The notes below the pieces were generated by a model that was not told the DNA's origin, ran no database searches, and was given only the letters and a program-made list of their open reading frames with translations. Shown here piece after piece: positions 43,506-51,387 of a stretch of DNA of 51,705 nucleotides (positions within the stretch are counted from its first letter, which is position 1; each line of letters begins with the position of its first letter). The DNA comes from Leptolyngbya sp. DLM2.Bin27 (GTDB lineage: Bacteria > Cyanobacteriota > Cyanobacteriia > Phormidesmidales > Phormidesmidaceae). The stretch is from the NCBI GenBank assembly GCA_007694115.1, contig RECJ01000167.1:1-51705 (forward strand). Direction: 5' to 3'. A program made the position numbers and the translations under genes.

Positions 43506-43537
43506 GGATGGTTGAGTGCGATCGCACTCAACCATCC
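43506..43537. terminator. Perfect 32-bp palindrome centred on a HIP1 site
   Basis: The arm GGATGGTTGAGTGCGA is followed directly by its exact complement, so GCGATCGC sits at the centre. It starts 32 bases after hisG. The hairpin is strong but is followed by CCCTAGCC rather than a T-run, so it may stabilise or end the hisG transcript. Confidence 0.6.
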
Positions 43538-43674
43538 CCCTAGCCATCCCCTTGGCAATCCCTCTGAAGTGATAGACGCTGGGGCTAAAAATTTGTCACA
43601 GTAGGTATATCGGTACAGACAATTTGTGTATCGATGCGATGTATTGACCGCTGCCGCTGTCGGCAACCACGCTA

Positions 43675-43868
43675 GCGTTTAGACCATGCGGGCGGCCCCT
43701 GGGCGGCCTGCCGGAGCAAGTCACGTCGGGCACCTCAGCTAGCTGAGAGGTCACCGTCCTCGGGGTAGCCGGTGGGCCTAGATTGAGGCTCTAGGTGGAA
43801 GCGGTAATCGCGCGATTGCCAGCAGCTTTAAGGTGACTGGCAGCCACCAGCCCCCGGCGAATTTTGGA
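43675..43868 (+). promoter_or_regulatory. Structured leader of the MFS transporter gene
   Basis: Several inverted repeats follow one another in the 190 bases before the transporter start. They include GGCGGCC duplicates near 43700, CTCAGCTAGCTGAG (43736-43749), a GGTAATCG/CGATTGCC palindrome (43803-43820) and GGTGACTGGCAGCCACC near 43833. The region is GC-rich and has no open frame. It could be a structured 5' untranslated region or a small RNA. It does not match the TPP, cobalamin or SRP RNA consensus as far as I can judge. Confidence 0.4.
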
Positions 43869-43876
43869 GAAACCGT

Positions 43877-45244
43877 TTGACTTCACCACAGGCAAAACCG
43901 GAGCTGACTTTCTGGCAGCTCTGGAATATGAGTATTGGCTTCTTTGGCATTCAGTTTGGCTGGGGATTGCAGATGGCCAATACCAGCGCCATTTTTGAGC
44001 ACCTGGGGGCCGATGCCGATCAAATTCCGATTCTGTGGTTAGCGGCCCCGATCACCGGGCTGATCGTGCAGCCGATCATCGGCAACCTCAGCGACAACAC
44101 CTGGGGGCCATTGGGTCGCCGTCGCCCTTACTTTCTAGTCGGTGCGATCTTGGCCTCGCTGGCGCTGCTGTGGATGCCCAATGTTGGCAGCCTCTGGATG
44201 GCCGTTGGCCTGCTCTGGGTTTTAGACACAGCCGCCAATATTAGCATGGAGCCCTTTCGGGCCTTTGTGAGCGATCTGCTGCCGCCCAAGCAGCGAACCC
44301 GGGGCTTTACCATGCAGAGCTTGTTCATTGGCCTAGGGGCGGTGCTCGCCGCCGCCCTGCCGTGGCTGCTGTCCAATGTCTGGGGGATGCAGGCAAGTAC
44401 CGCCAACGACGTACCCCTAGCGGTCAAGATCTCCTTTTACACGGGGGCGGCGTTTTTCCTGGGCACCGTTATGTGGACTGTGTTCACCACCGAAGAGCGG
44501 CCCCCCCAGGATATGGAAGCTTTTAAGCAGCAGCAGGAACAGCGGCTGGGAATAACGGCCACGGTTCAAGAAATCACTACCGCTTTTCGCCAGATGCCCA
44601 CCACCATGCGGCAGCTAGCCTGGGTGCAGGCGTTTAGCTGGCTGGGCATGTACTGCGTCTTTTTGTACTTTCCGCTAGCGGTGGCGCACAATCTGTTTGG
44701 TGCCCGTGATGAGTCTTCAGCCCTCTACAGCCAGGGGATTGAGTGGGCAGGGATCTGCATTGCGGCCTACAATGCGGTCTGCTTTGGCACATCGTTTTTT
44801 CTGCCTCGGCTGGCGGCGGCGACCAGTCGACCGATGGCCCATGCCCTGTGCCTCACCTGTGGCGGCGTGGGGTTAATTTCGCTCTGGTTTGTGCCATCGC
44901 CCCGCTGGGCGCTGCTGCCCATGGTGGGTTTAGGCATCGCCTGGGCTAGCCTCCTATCGTTGCCCTATGCCATGCTGACTGGGGCGTTGCCTGCCCGCAA
45001 AGGCGGCATTTACCTGGGCATTTTTAATATGTTTATAGTGTTGCCCGAGATCATGATTTCCCTGGGGCTGGGGTGGGTTATGGACCATCTGCTCGACAAC
45101 AACCGCTTGCTGGCCGTGGTCTTGGGCGGGGTTTGTTTTTTAATTGCGGTGCCCCTGGCGCTGCGGGTGCGCGAGGCCACGCCATCGTCAGTTCCCGCTG
45201 CACTGCTGCAACCCGCTTTAGAATCTGAGGCGGTGTCAAAGTAA
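43877..45244 (+). CDS. MFS transporter, SLC45/GPH-like sugar carrier
   Basis: This 455-residue protein has 12 hydrophobic helices. The N-terminus ([20 protein letters not shown], then [20 protein letters not shown]) and the loop [20 protein letters not shown] are typical of the SLC45 sucrose/maltose carrier group. Other landmarks are [18 protein letters not shown] and [20 protein letters not shown]. It probably moves a disaccharide with protons across the inner membrane; the direction is unknown. The TTG start at 43877 is supported by GGAGA seven bases upstream. The leader is rich in inverted repeats. Confidence 0.87.
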   Translation: MTSPQAKPELTFWQLWNMSIGFFGIQFGWGLQMANTSAIFEHLGADADQIPILWLAAPITGLIVQPIIGNLSDNTWGPLGRRRPYFLVGAILASLALLWMPNVGSLWMAVGLLWVLDTAANISMEPFRAFVSDLLPPKQRTRGFTMQSLFIGLGAVLAAALPWLLSNVWGMQASTANDVPLAVKISFYTGAAFFLGTVMWTVFTTEERPPQDMEAFKQQQEQRLGITATVQEITTAFRQMPTTMRQLAWVQAFSWLGMYCVFLYFPLAVAHNLFGARDESSALYSQGIEWAGICIAAYNAVCFGTSFFLPRLAAATSRPMAHALCLTCGGVGLISLWFVPSPRWALLPMVGLGIAWASLLSLPYAMLTGALPARKGGIYLGIFNMFIVLPEIMISLGLGWVMDHLLDNNRLLAVVLGGVCFLIAVPLALRVREATPSSVPAALLQPALESEAVSK

Positions 45245-45301
45245 GCGATGCAAGTTTTGTCTGTATTCCCTCCCCCCGATTGCCCATCGGCCAACCTGTA
45301 G

Positions 45302-45321
45302 GGGCGAACCGTCGTTCGCCC
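45302..45321. repeat. GGGCGAAC/GTTCGCCC hairpin
   Basis: An 8-bp stem with a CGTC loop and a TAGGG edge, between the convergent MFS and symporter genes. This form (TAGGGGCGAAC) is a common dispersed palindrome in cyanobacteria. Relatives in this window are at 16268, 25101 and 29445. Confidence 0.6.
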
Positions 45322-45386
45322 AGGGGTATCGGGGGTAGCCAAGCAGGATTCGCTATGAGTTGGCGCATCGCTGCGCGGATGCACCC

Positions 45387-46886
45387 CTAGAGCGATCGCA
45401 CTTCCTCCAACACCTCAGCCCGCTGCCGCTCAGCGCTCAGCGGCTGGTAGGTGAGCTTAGACACCACCACAAAGGCGATTAAACCCAGCAGCGGGCTAAT
45501 CAGCGTGGGAAACCCGTCAAAGTCGAGGGTGAATAGGTCGTTGGGAACATACAGCAGCGTGTTGTCGACTCCAAACATGGTCGGCATCAGGCTAAAGAAC
45601 ACCAGCCGGGTGAGCGACCCCACCGCAATGCAGGCCAGCGCCCCCTGGCGAGTGGCCCGGGGCCAAAACAGCCCGCCAATCAGCGGCACCACCAGCCCGG
45701 CAAAGCTCATGTCAAAGGCCAGCAGCAGCAGCACCCCAGTCTGGGGCACCCGCAGACCCAGCACCACGCCTAGCACCGTAATCACCACCGCCATCAGCCG
45801 GGTAATCAGCAGCAGGCGATCGCCCCCCGCCCCGTGGGCCGTGGCGTGGCGAATGCCCATCACATTGTGGGCCAGCACCGACGAGGTGCCCAAAATTGCG
45901 CCATCGGCAGTCGACAGCGACGCCGACAAAATCGCCGCCAGCACCAGCAACCCCAGCAGCGGCGGCACCACTCCCTGAAGCATGGCAAACAGCACCGGCC
46001 CATCGGCGACAATGCCCGCCTGGCTGAGAATGCCCCCGGCCCCCAGGGCAATAATCGAAAACGGAATGCCAATAATTAAGGTGCCAGCGGAGGCAAAAAA
46101 GCAGGCTTTCTGGGCAGTCTCGGGGCTATCAGCGGCAAAAATGCGGGCCATAAAGTCGATCGCCACCATGTTGCCAAACCCCAGGGCAATGATGCTGGCC
46201 CAGTTGATCGCCGCCCCCGACTCCACGGCGGTGAGCTGATCGAGCGCCCCTGGCCCCATGCCGGGGTCAACGGTGAGGCCAAAGTTACCCAGCACAAAAA
46301 ACAGCAGCCCCCAGGCCCCCACCAGGGCAATCAGCACCTGAATAAAGTCGGTATAGGCCACCGCAAACAGCCCCCCCGACACGGTGTAAACCAGTACCAG
46401 CAGCGCCAGCAGCGTCACCCCGCCCACATAGCTAGTGCCCAAGAAGCTTTCGAACATAAAGCCCCCAGCCACCAGGTTGCCCGCCAGCAAAAACGAGAAA
46501 CTGACGCACATAATGCAGGCGGCAATTACCTCCACCGTGCGGCCATACTTAACGCGGTAAAAGTCAGGAATGGTAATTAACCCCATACGGTTCATGGGTT
46601 TAGCTAAAAATAAGCCGGTGAGAAACAGGCAAAGTGATAAACCGATGGGCAGCGCTGCCCCCGCCCAAAAGCCAAATTCTGACGTTAGGTCGGTATTGCC
46701 CAGGGTGGCATTGGAGTCGACCGACTGGGCCATCAGGGTAGCGGCAGCTAGGGGCAGAGACAGCCCTCGACCCGCCACCAAAAAGTTGACGCTATCGCCC
46801 TTGATTTGCTGAGAAGCCCACACCCCAATGCCCAGCGTGCCGAGCAAAAAAGCAATGATGCCGTAGGAAAACACACTATGTTCCAT
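45387..46886 (-). CDS. Sodium:solute symporter (SSS family)
   Basis: This 499-residue protein has about 13 membrane helices with the SSS/LeuT-fold pattern. Motifs are NFLVAGRGLSLPLAAATLMA, NRMGLITIPDFYRVKYGRTV, YTVSGGLFAVAYTDFIQVLI and LAAILSASLSTADGAILGTS, the last including the conserved sodium-site Ser/Thr residues in helix 8. It imports a solute with sodium; PutP, PanF and sugar carriers belong here, and the substrate cannot be told. A 58-base stem-loop lies 52 bases upstream of its start. Confidence 0.88.
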   Translation of the reverse strand: MEHSVFSYGIIAFLLGTLGIGVWASQQIKGDSVNFLVAGRGLSLPLAAATLMAQSVDSNATLGNTDLTSEFGFWAGAALPIGLSLCLFLTGLFLAKPMNRMGLITIPDFYRVKYGRTVEVIAACIMCVSFSFLLAGNLVAGGFMFESFLGTSYVGGVTLLALLVLVYTVSGGLFAVAYTDFIQVLIALVGAWGLLFFVLGNFGLTVDPGMGPGALDQLTAVESGAAINWASIIALGFGNMVAIDFMARIFAADSPETAQKACFFASAGTLIIGIPFSIIALGAGGILSQAGIVADGPVLFAMLQGVVPPLLGLLVLAAILSASLSTADGAILGTSSVLAHNVMGIRHATAHGAGGDRLLLITRLMAVVITVLGVVLGLRVPQTGVLLLLAFDMSFAGLVVPLIGGLFWPRATRQGALACIAVGSLTRLVFFSLMPTMFGVDNTLLYVPNDLFTLDFDGFPTLISPLLGLIAFVVVSKLTYQPLSAERQRAEVLEEVRSL

Positions 46887-46938
46887 TGTTCTAGGCTCCT
46901 GACCTATAATTCACGACCATCGCGCAGCTAGCTACTAC

Positions 46939-46996
46939 AAAGCCCGAGAGTAAAATGCAGGTTCACCTCAGAACTGCATTTTTCCTCCCGGGCTTT
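46939..46996. promoter_or_regulatory. Two-part stem-loop upstream of the symporter gene
   Basis: The outer arms AAAGCCC (46939-46945) and GGGCTTT (46990-46996) pair, then GAG with CTC, then the inner arms AAAATGCAG (46952-46960) and CTGCATTTT (46974-46982). The loop is 13 bases. TTATC follows on the plus strand. For the minus-strand symporter it lies in the leader and could be an attenuator or riboswitch-like element. For the plus strand it looks like a terminator without an obvious gene. Confidence 0.5.
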
Positions 46997-46999
46997 TAT

Positions 47000-47468
47000 C
47001 CCTCCGTGAACCGGGCCAACAGTGCCCAGCTGCATCTCTCGGACCAGTCACCCAGCGGCTAAAAGGCTTAGCTTGAACTGAGTCGGAACCCTAGATGCCA
47101 ATGCTCTCAATTTTTTTGGCTAGGTTTTTAGCTAGAGCAAATACCCTGTTTGCTGTGCAGCCTATCTGGCCCACCGATAGGAACCAAGGGCACAGAAACA
47201 GTGAACCTTGTGCCTAGGTGTATCAATTGTTAGAAGGGACACAGGTATCAACCAATACGGTTGCCCCAGCAGAATGTCAGCGTTTCATTACTTGCTGGTA
47301 GTACTGGCTGGTGGTAGTACTGGCTGGCAGCCCTAGGGCAACTCCTGTGGAGGTATGGAATGTGGATGCGGTCTAATGCATCCCTGGGACAGCGGCCCCC
47401 CAGTCGGGTGCCCGAGCTACCGATGGCGCTTCACGTAGGATGGAAAGCGTTGCATTCTGACCTGGCCC
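47000..47468. other. Intergenic region with a 16-bp tandem duplication
   Basis: This gap between the symporter gene (minus) and the DUF981 gene (plus) contains GGTAGTACTGGCTGGT at 47297-47312, repeated with one change at 47313-47328. A GC-rich stretch at 47380-47440 precedes the DUF981 start. I see no RNA gene or credible small protein in it. Confidence 0.45.
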
Positions 47469-48059
47469 ATGTTTATCAACTACATCACCCTCATGCTGAT
47501 CAATCTGGCGGCTGGGCTGGTGCTGCTGGCAGACTTTGTCTATCGCGGTCTAGACGGGGGCAATCTCAAGCGCTGGGTACCGGGCTTTGGGCTGGTGGGG
47601 GCGATCGCACTGGTCACCGGCCTGCACATGACCCTGACCTGGCCCGTACCCGGCAGCTTCAACATTTCCTTTGGCGAAACCACGGTGCTGTTTGGGGCGC
47701 TGTATGTGGCCACGGCCATCGCCATGGCCCAAGGGTGGGATTTGCTCTCGCTGGCGATCTACGCCTGCTTTGCGGGCCTGACCTCGGTGCTGATTGGCCT
47801 CCGGATTATCAGCCTGGGCCAAACTCAACAGCCCCTGGTCGCCGGGCTAGGGTTTATTTTGACCGGGCTGGGCGGCGTGTTCGCTGCGCCGACCCTGGCC
47901 TACCTGCGCGGCAGTAGAGGCTGGCGCACCCTGGGAGCGTTGGTGCTGCTGCTGGCGGCGCTGGTGTGGGCGATCATCGGCTATCGCGCCTTCTGGGGCC
48001 ACCTAGACGGCTTCAGCGATTGGCAACCGCCGACCATGGGGGTTCAGCCCCAGGATTAG
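47469..48059 (+). CDS. DUF981 family membrane protein
   Basis: This 196-residue protein has about six hydrophobic helices: LMLINLAAGLVLLADFVYRG, GFGLVGAIALVTGLHMTLTW, FGALYVATAIAMAQGWDLLS and others. The LHMTLTWPVPGSFNISFGET segment is the DUF981 signature. The function of the family is unknown. It is an inner-membrane protein by helix count. A heptamer repeat array starts 16 bases after its stop. Confidence 0.83.
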   Translation: MFINYITLMLINLAAGLVLLADFVYRGLDGGNLKRWVPGFGLVGAIALVTGLHMTLTWPVPGSFNISFGETTVLFGALYVATAIAMAQGWDLLSLAIYACFAGLTSVLIGLRIISLGQTQQPLVAGLGFILTGLGGVFAAPTLAYLRGSRGWRTLGALVLLLAALVWAIIGYRAFWGHLDGFSDWQPPTMGVQPQD

Positions 48060-48075
48060 ACGGTTCTAGGGCGGG

Positions 48076-48159
48076 AAGGCGGAAGGCGGAAGGCGGAAGG
48101 CGGAAGGCGGAAGGCAGAAGGCGGAAGGCGGAAGGCGGAAGGCAGAAGGTAGAAGGCGG
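48076..48159 (+). repeat. Heptamer short tandem repeat array (12 units)
   Basis: Twelve 7-bp units follow one another; nine are AAGGCGG, two are AAGGCAG and one is AAGGTAG. The array starts 17 bases after the DUF981 stop. It is like the short tandemly repeated heptamers (STRR) described from filamentous cyanobacteria. The purine bias (only A, G and C on the top strand, apart from one T) is marked. It is non-coding here. Confidence 0.9.
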
Positions 48160-48324
48160 CAGGGGGATTCTGGGTCACAGTGGAGTTTCCGCCTGGGCAG
48201 GGGTGGTTAGGTCTCTGCCAGCGGAAACCCAGATCGGCCTGAACACCAGAGCAGAGATAAAAAGTCCTGGGTGAGGCTCTTGTCTCTGCCAAGTGTCTGC
48301 TAAACTTACAAAGAACTACTCTTT

Positions 48325-48414
48325 GGAAGCGTGGCTGAGTGGTCGAAAGCGCCTCCCTGCTAAGGAGGTAGGGGAGTAAACCTTCCCTCGTGGGTTCAAA
48401 TCCCACCGCTTCCG
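48325..48414 (+). tRNA. tRNA-Ser(GCT)
   Basis: The acceptor stem GGAAGCG (48325-48331) pairs with CGCTTCC (48407-48413), with G as discriminator. The anticodon stem CCTCC/GGAGG encloses loop CTGCTAA with anticodon GCT at 48359-48361. A long variable arm (GGGGAG...CTTCCC) marks a class II serine tRNA. The T loop reads GTTCAAATC. CCA is not encoded. It reads AGC and AGU codons. A strong terminator follows at 48431. Confidence 0.97.
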
Positions 48415-48430
48415 TATTTTGAGCGTCAGC

Positions 48431-48474
48431 AAAGGCCAGGTGTGACTAGATCACATCTGGCCTTTGTTTATGTT
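48431..48474 (+). terminator. Terminator after tRNA-Ser
   Basis: AAAGGCCAGGTGTGA and TCACATCTGGCCTTT form a 15-bp stem with one G-T pair and a CTAGA loop, followed by GTTTATGTTC. It starts 17 bases after the tRNA. Confidence 0.85.
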
Positions 48475-48565
48475 CTTTACCCCTGGCGAAGACCTATTTT
48501 GACAGTACAGGCATACTTTGGGGTTATCTATACTGTAGGCGGGGGTCAGTGGTGCCGATGAACCG

Positions 48566-48769
48566 ATGCTTCCCAAGCACATCTGCCTGAAAAGTTTTCT
48601 GAGCTACCGCGATGGCAGCCTCGACTTTAGCGGGCTGCATAGGGTCGGCGTAGCCGGATTTGCCTGCACCCTCACCGTTACCCACCTGCCCCACGGCCGT
48701 GCCGCCTTTCAGCCTCGCATCGACGTCGCCCAGACCGCCCACGGATCACAGCTCTCCCTCTCGGCCTAA
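48566..48769 (+). pseudogene. 5' remnant of an sbcC-like exonuclease gene
   Basis: The first 25 codons read MLPKHICLKSFLSYRDGSLD then FSGLH. This matches the conserved N-terminus of cyanobacterial SbcC (LKNFLSYR..SLDF.GLH), which in intact genes leads to the Walker A motif. Here the next residues (RVGVAGFACTLTVTHLP) bear no relation to SbcC, and the frame ends after 67 codons. It is best read as a truncated gene fused by deletion or insertion to unrelated sequence. Whether the short frame is translated is unknown. An intact sbcC is not in this window. Confidence 0.55.
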
Positions 48770-49035
48770 AACGAGGGCCCAAAACGGGGGCAAGGCTGCC
48801 TCATCGGTGTAAACGGCTCTCAGACTTTCGTTAACATTCTTTTTAGATTTTAAGAATTTCGCCCTCGAAAACCCCAAAAATATGTCTCGTGGAATGCAAT
48901 CTATCCCCGTCAATCGCTCTAACCTGTTGGAATGTGGCCCCGTCTAGGCAGCGCCACCTGAGTATTAATAACCATTCACGATTGGCTTCATAAATGTTAC
49001 AGTTGTTTACATAAAAGATTAATAACACTTCAACC

Positions 49036-49167
49036 ATGAACATTGTTGGATTCCTCATCGAAGTCGGCGTAGCTGTGGTAGCGGCTGGCTGGCTGCTGCG
49101 TCGCCGTGCCGAAGAAGCCGCCCTTGAAGCCGAGCCGATTCCAGTTCCGGTGCGCTCTCGCCGCTAA
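49036..49167 (+). CDS. Small single-pass membrane protein (43 residues)
   Basis: A short frame from ATG 49036 to TAA 49165-49167 encodes MNIVGFLIEVGVAVVAAGWL followed by LRRRAEEAALEAEPIPVP and VRSRR. The first 21 residues form one hydrophobic helix, followed by an Arg cluster, an acidic stretch and a basic end, which would place the C-terminus in the cytoplasm. An AT-rich upstream region with TTTACATAAAAGATTAATAAC could hold its promoter. It sits 141 bases before the sigma factor gene. I do not recognise a family. Confidence 0.6.
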   Translation: MNIVGFLIEVGVAVVAAGWLLRRRAEEAALEAEPIPVPVRSRR

Positions 49168-49308
49168 TCTCTAGGCTGCACCAGGCAGACTGCAATGGGG
49201 GATGGCTGATTAGAGCTATCCACTTGCTCGAAGTTCCTTCTAGAGTTTGTTCCTGGGCTACTGGGCTCTGAACGTTCCGCCGTCGCTATTCCATCACTTT
49301 GCCGATTT

Positions 49309-50265
49309 ATGAGAACTGTGCAAAACTCTACAGACCTGGTTCGTACTTACCTGAAAGAGATTGGTAAAGTGCCCCTGCTCACCCACGAAGAAGAGATCGT
49401 GCTGGGTAAGCAGGTGCAGAAGCTGACCGCCCTAGAGCTAAAGCGAAAAGACCTCGAAGAAACCGCAGGCCATGGGTTAAACCTGGAGCAGTGGGCCGAG
49501 GCGGTAGACGTACCCCTGAGCGACCTGAAAAAGATCGTGCGCGACGGCAGCCTGGCCAAGCGCAAGATGGTCGAAGCTAACCTGCGTTTGGTGGTGTCGG
49601 TCGCCAAGAAATATATCAAGCGCAACGTCGATCTGCTCGACCTGATTCAGGAGGGCACCATCGGCATGCAGCGGGGGGTCGAAAAGTTTGACCCCACCAA
49701 GGGCTATCGGTTCTCTACCTACGCCTACTGGTGGATTCGTCAGGCGATTACCCGCGCGATCGCAGAAAAAAGCCGCACCATTCGCCTGCCCATCCACATC
49801 ACCGAAAAGCTCAACAAGCTCAAAAAAGCCCAGCGCACCCTCTCCCAGCGCCATGGCCGGGCCGCCACCATGGCCGAGCTAGCCATCGAGTGCGATCTCA
49901 CCGTCAAACAGGTGCGCGACTACCTCGAAAAGTCTCGCCAGCCCCTGTCTCTCGACCTCAAGGTGGGCGATAACCAAGACACCGAGCTAGGCGAATTGCT
50001 CGAAGACGATGGCCCCTCACCCGAAGACTTTGCCACCCAGGTAGCGCTGCGCCAAGACCTAGAGCGGCTGATGGGCGACTTGACCGCCCAGCAGCGAGAG
50101 GTGCTGGCCCTGCGGTTTGGCCTCGCCGACGGCAAGACCATGACCCTGGCCAAGATCGGCGATATGCTCTCGATCAGCCGCGAGCGGGTGCGCCAGATCG
50201 AGCGCGAAGCGTTGACTAAGCTACGCAAGCGCCAGTCAGATATCCGCGAATACCTGGCCAGCTAG
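49309..50265 (+). CDS. Group 2 RNA polymerase sigma factor (RpoD/SigA family)
   Basis: The 318-residue protein has region 1.2 ([20 protein letters not shown]), region 2 ([60 protein letters not shown]), region 3 and region 4 with the -35-reading helix ([20 protein letters not shown]). It lacks the long N-terminal part of the primary SigA, so it is a non-essential group 2 factor (SigB/C/D/E type), used in stress or light and nutrient responses. The exact paralogue cannot be set by eye. A terminator follows 32 bases after the stop. Confidence 0.92.
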   Translation: MRTVQNSTDLVRTYLKEIGKVPLLTHEEEIVLGKQVQKLTALELKRKDLEETAGHGLNLEQWAEAVDVPLSDLKKIVRDGSLAKRKMVEANLRLVVSVAKKYIKRNVDLLDLIQEGTIGMQRGVEKFDPTKGYRFSTYAYWWIRQAITRAIAEKSRTIRLPIHITEKLNKLKKAQRTLSQRHGRAATMAELAIECDLTVKQVRDYLEKSRQPLSLDLKVGDNQDTELGELLEDDGPSPEDFATQVALRQDLERLMGDLTAQQREVLALRFGLADGKTMTLAKIGDMLSISRERVRQIEREALTKLRKRQSDIREYLAS

Positions 50266-50297
50266 GGAGCTTTTCTTCCAAAAGCATATGCTCCAGA

Positions 50298-50330
50298 GCC
50301 CCGGTTTCTTGTTCAAAAGCCGGGGTTTTT
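50298..50330 (+). terminator. Rho-independent terminator after the sigma factor gene
   Basis: CCCCGG (50299-50304) pairs with CCGGGG (50320-50325), extended by weaker A-T pairs, and is followed by TTTTT. Confidence 0.85.
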
Positions 50331-50374
50331 GGTGGCTCCAAGCTACCGGAAAACTTTGACCTATATTGAACTCA

Positions 50375-50719
50375 TCACATATAGCCCTCAAACTCTTTTA
50401 GGGGTTCGTCAAAGTTATCGGGCAGTGGCAAGACAAAGGTGCCTTTCATAGAGCCTGCTAACCGCAAATTTTGAGGAGCCTTGTCTCCTGCGACTGATTG
50501 ACTGACAAAAGTTTCCCTTGTAGGTTGGGTTGAGGTAACGAAACCCAACACCAGCAACGGTTTCGTTGGGTTACGCTATCGCTAACCCAACCTACGGCAG
50601 AATGAGGGTTTCAAGAGTTTTGTCAGTCAATCAGCTCCTGCGATCTCAACTGAACTAGACTTCGTGTAAACAGTGGGTTGCGGTAGATACTGACTTTTTG
50701 GGTCATCGGTCATAGTCAT
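50375..50719 (-). pseudogene. DUF2281-like antitoxin gene interrupted by a MITE
   Basis: The 3' part ends GSMKGTFVLPLPDNFDEPLK then EFEGYM, which fits the C-terminal end of DUF2281-type antitoxins (G..KG....DFDEPL.DF..YM). The 5' part starts at ATG 50719 (MTMTDDPKSQYLPQPTVYTK). Between them lies a 141-bp element flanked by the 9-bp direct repeat CTCCTGCGA. Removing the element and one repeat copy joins the halves in frame into a 64-residue protein (middle section SSSVEIAGDKAPQNLRLAG). With the element present, the upstream frame hits TGA within its end. No toxin gene is adjacent. The family call rests on the short C-terminal motif. Confidence 0.7.
50494..50634. mobile_element. 141-bp MITE with 17-bp terminal inverted repeats and 9-bp target duplication
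   Basis: Both ends carry CTGATTGACTGACAAAA as a perfect inverted repeat. CTCCTGCGA flanks the element at 50485-50493 and 50635-50643. The 9-bp duplication and the CTGA ends resemble IS4/IS50-type elements. No transposase is encoded. The inner part (50520-50595) is a palindrome from GTAGGTTGGGT to ACCCAACCTAC, shared with 7193-7269. Confidence 0.85.
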
Positions 50720-50872
50720 AGGGCAATACCTTCGAGCTGAACGTTGCGTAGCAGTGGTCCTTGGCGGGTTGTGAAGCGGGTCTCATCCATAAACAGACAG
50801 CCGATAATCTTGTCACTATAGTAAAAAAGACAAGGCTGGGCTTCAGCCAGCAGGTAATGAGACTACCAACCA

Positions 50873-51238
50873 ATGCCTATTCCCCAGGACTCTACAGATT
50901 ACTATGCGATCTTAAAGGTCACTCGCCTGGCCAGCCTGGCGGCAATCAAACGGTCTTACCGACAGCTAGCCCGCCAGCTGCACCCCGATCTCAACCCTGA
51001 CGATGAGACGGCGGCAGAGCAGTTCAAAATTTTAAACGAAGCCTACGAGGTGCTTTCAGATAGTGCAAAGCGCAGCCAATACGACCGCTACGGTGCCCAC
51101 TGGAAACAAGCTCAGAAAGGTTATGGGGCTACCAGTTACCCCAGCGCTAGGCCGCCTGATGACTTTGATGAAATGGAATTTGGCCGCTCTGGTAGCTTTG
51201 AAGACTTGCTGGGGGATCTGCTGAACCGTTATCGATAG
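50873..51238 (+). CDS. Short J-domain (DnaJ-like) protein
   Basis: This 121-residue protein has a full J domain at about residues 8-72: [35 protein letters not shown] with the HPD tripeptide at 37-39, and [25 protein letters not shown] Gly/Ser/Asp/Phe-rich tail ([20 protein letters not shown]) follows and the protein ends there, without the zinc-finger or C-terminal substrate-binding domains of DnaJ or CbpA. It should stimulate an Hsp70 for a specific task. Either it is a natural type III J protein or a shortened DnaJ. TATAGT near 50817 could be its promoter. Confidence 0.88.
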   Translation: MPIPQDSTDYYAILKVTRLASLAAIKRSYRQLARQLHPDLNPDDETAAEQFKILNEAYEVLSDSAKRSQYDRYGAHWKQAQKGYGATSYPSARPPDDFDEMEFGRSGSFEDLLGDLLNRYR

Positions 51239-51358
51239 CCAATGGTTCGAGGCGCATAGGCCACAACATCTTTGCGACTAGGGGTGGTACCAAGAAGGGT
51301 GATGACTTGGGGAGGAACGGGCGATCGCGGAGTGATGGGTGGAAAGCGTTGATGGAAT

Positions 51359-51375
51359 GGTGGGCAGTGCCCACC
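51359..51375. repeat. GGTGGGCA/TGCCCACC palindrome
   Basis: Two 8-base arms around one base, lying 13 bases before copy B of the multi-hairpin element. It belongs to the same family as 24655, 26536 and 41902. Confidence 0.6.
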
Positions 51376-51387
51376 CAGCCCTGTCAA

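Noticed and set aside
43736..43760. TPP riboswitch, because of CTGAGA in the transporter leader
   Set aside because: The second conserved part (CCTTTGAACCTGATC...) is missing, and CTGAGA is explained by the local palindrome.
47360..47917. 185-residue frame overlapping the DUF981 gene
   Set aside because: It is an out-of-frame shadow with atypical composition; DUF981 in the other frame has clear family motifs.
48076..48159. Possible CRISPR array
   Set aside because: The units are 7 bp and directly adjacent, without spacers, and no cas genes are present.
48843..49058. Minus-strand frame of 71 residues
   Set aside because: It crosses the AT-rich promoter region of the small membrane ORF, overlaps its start, and shows no recognisable pattern.
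49309..50265. Primary sigma factor SigA (rpoD)
   Set aside because: At 318 residues it lacks the longer N-terminal region of primary SigA, so it is treated as a group 2 factor.
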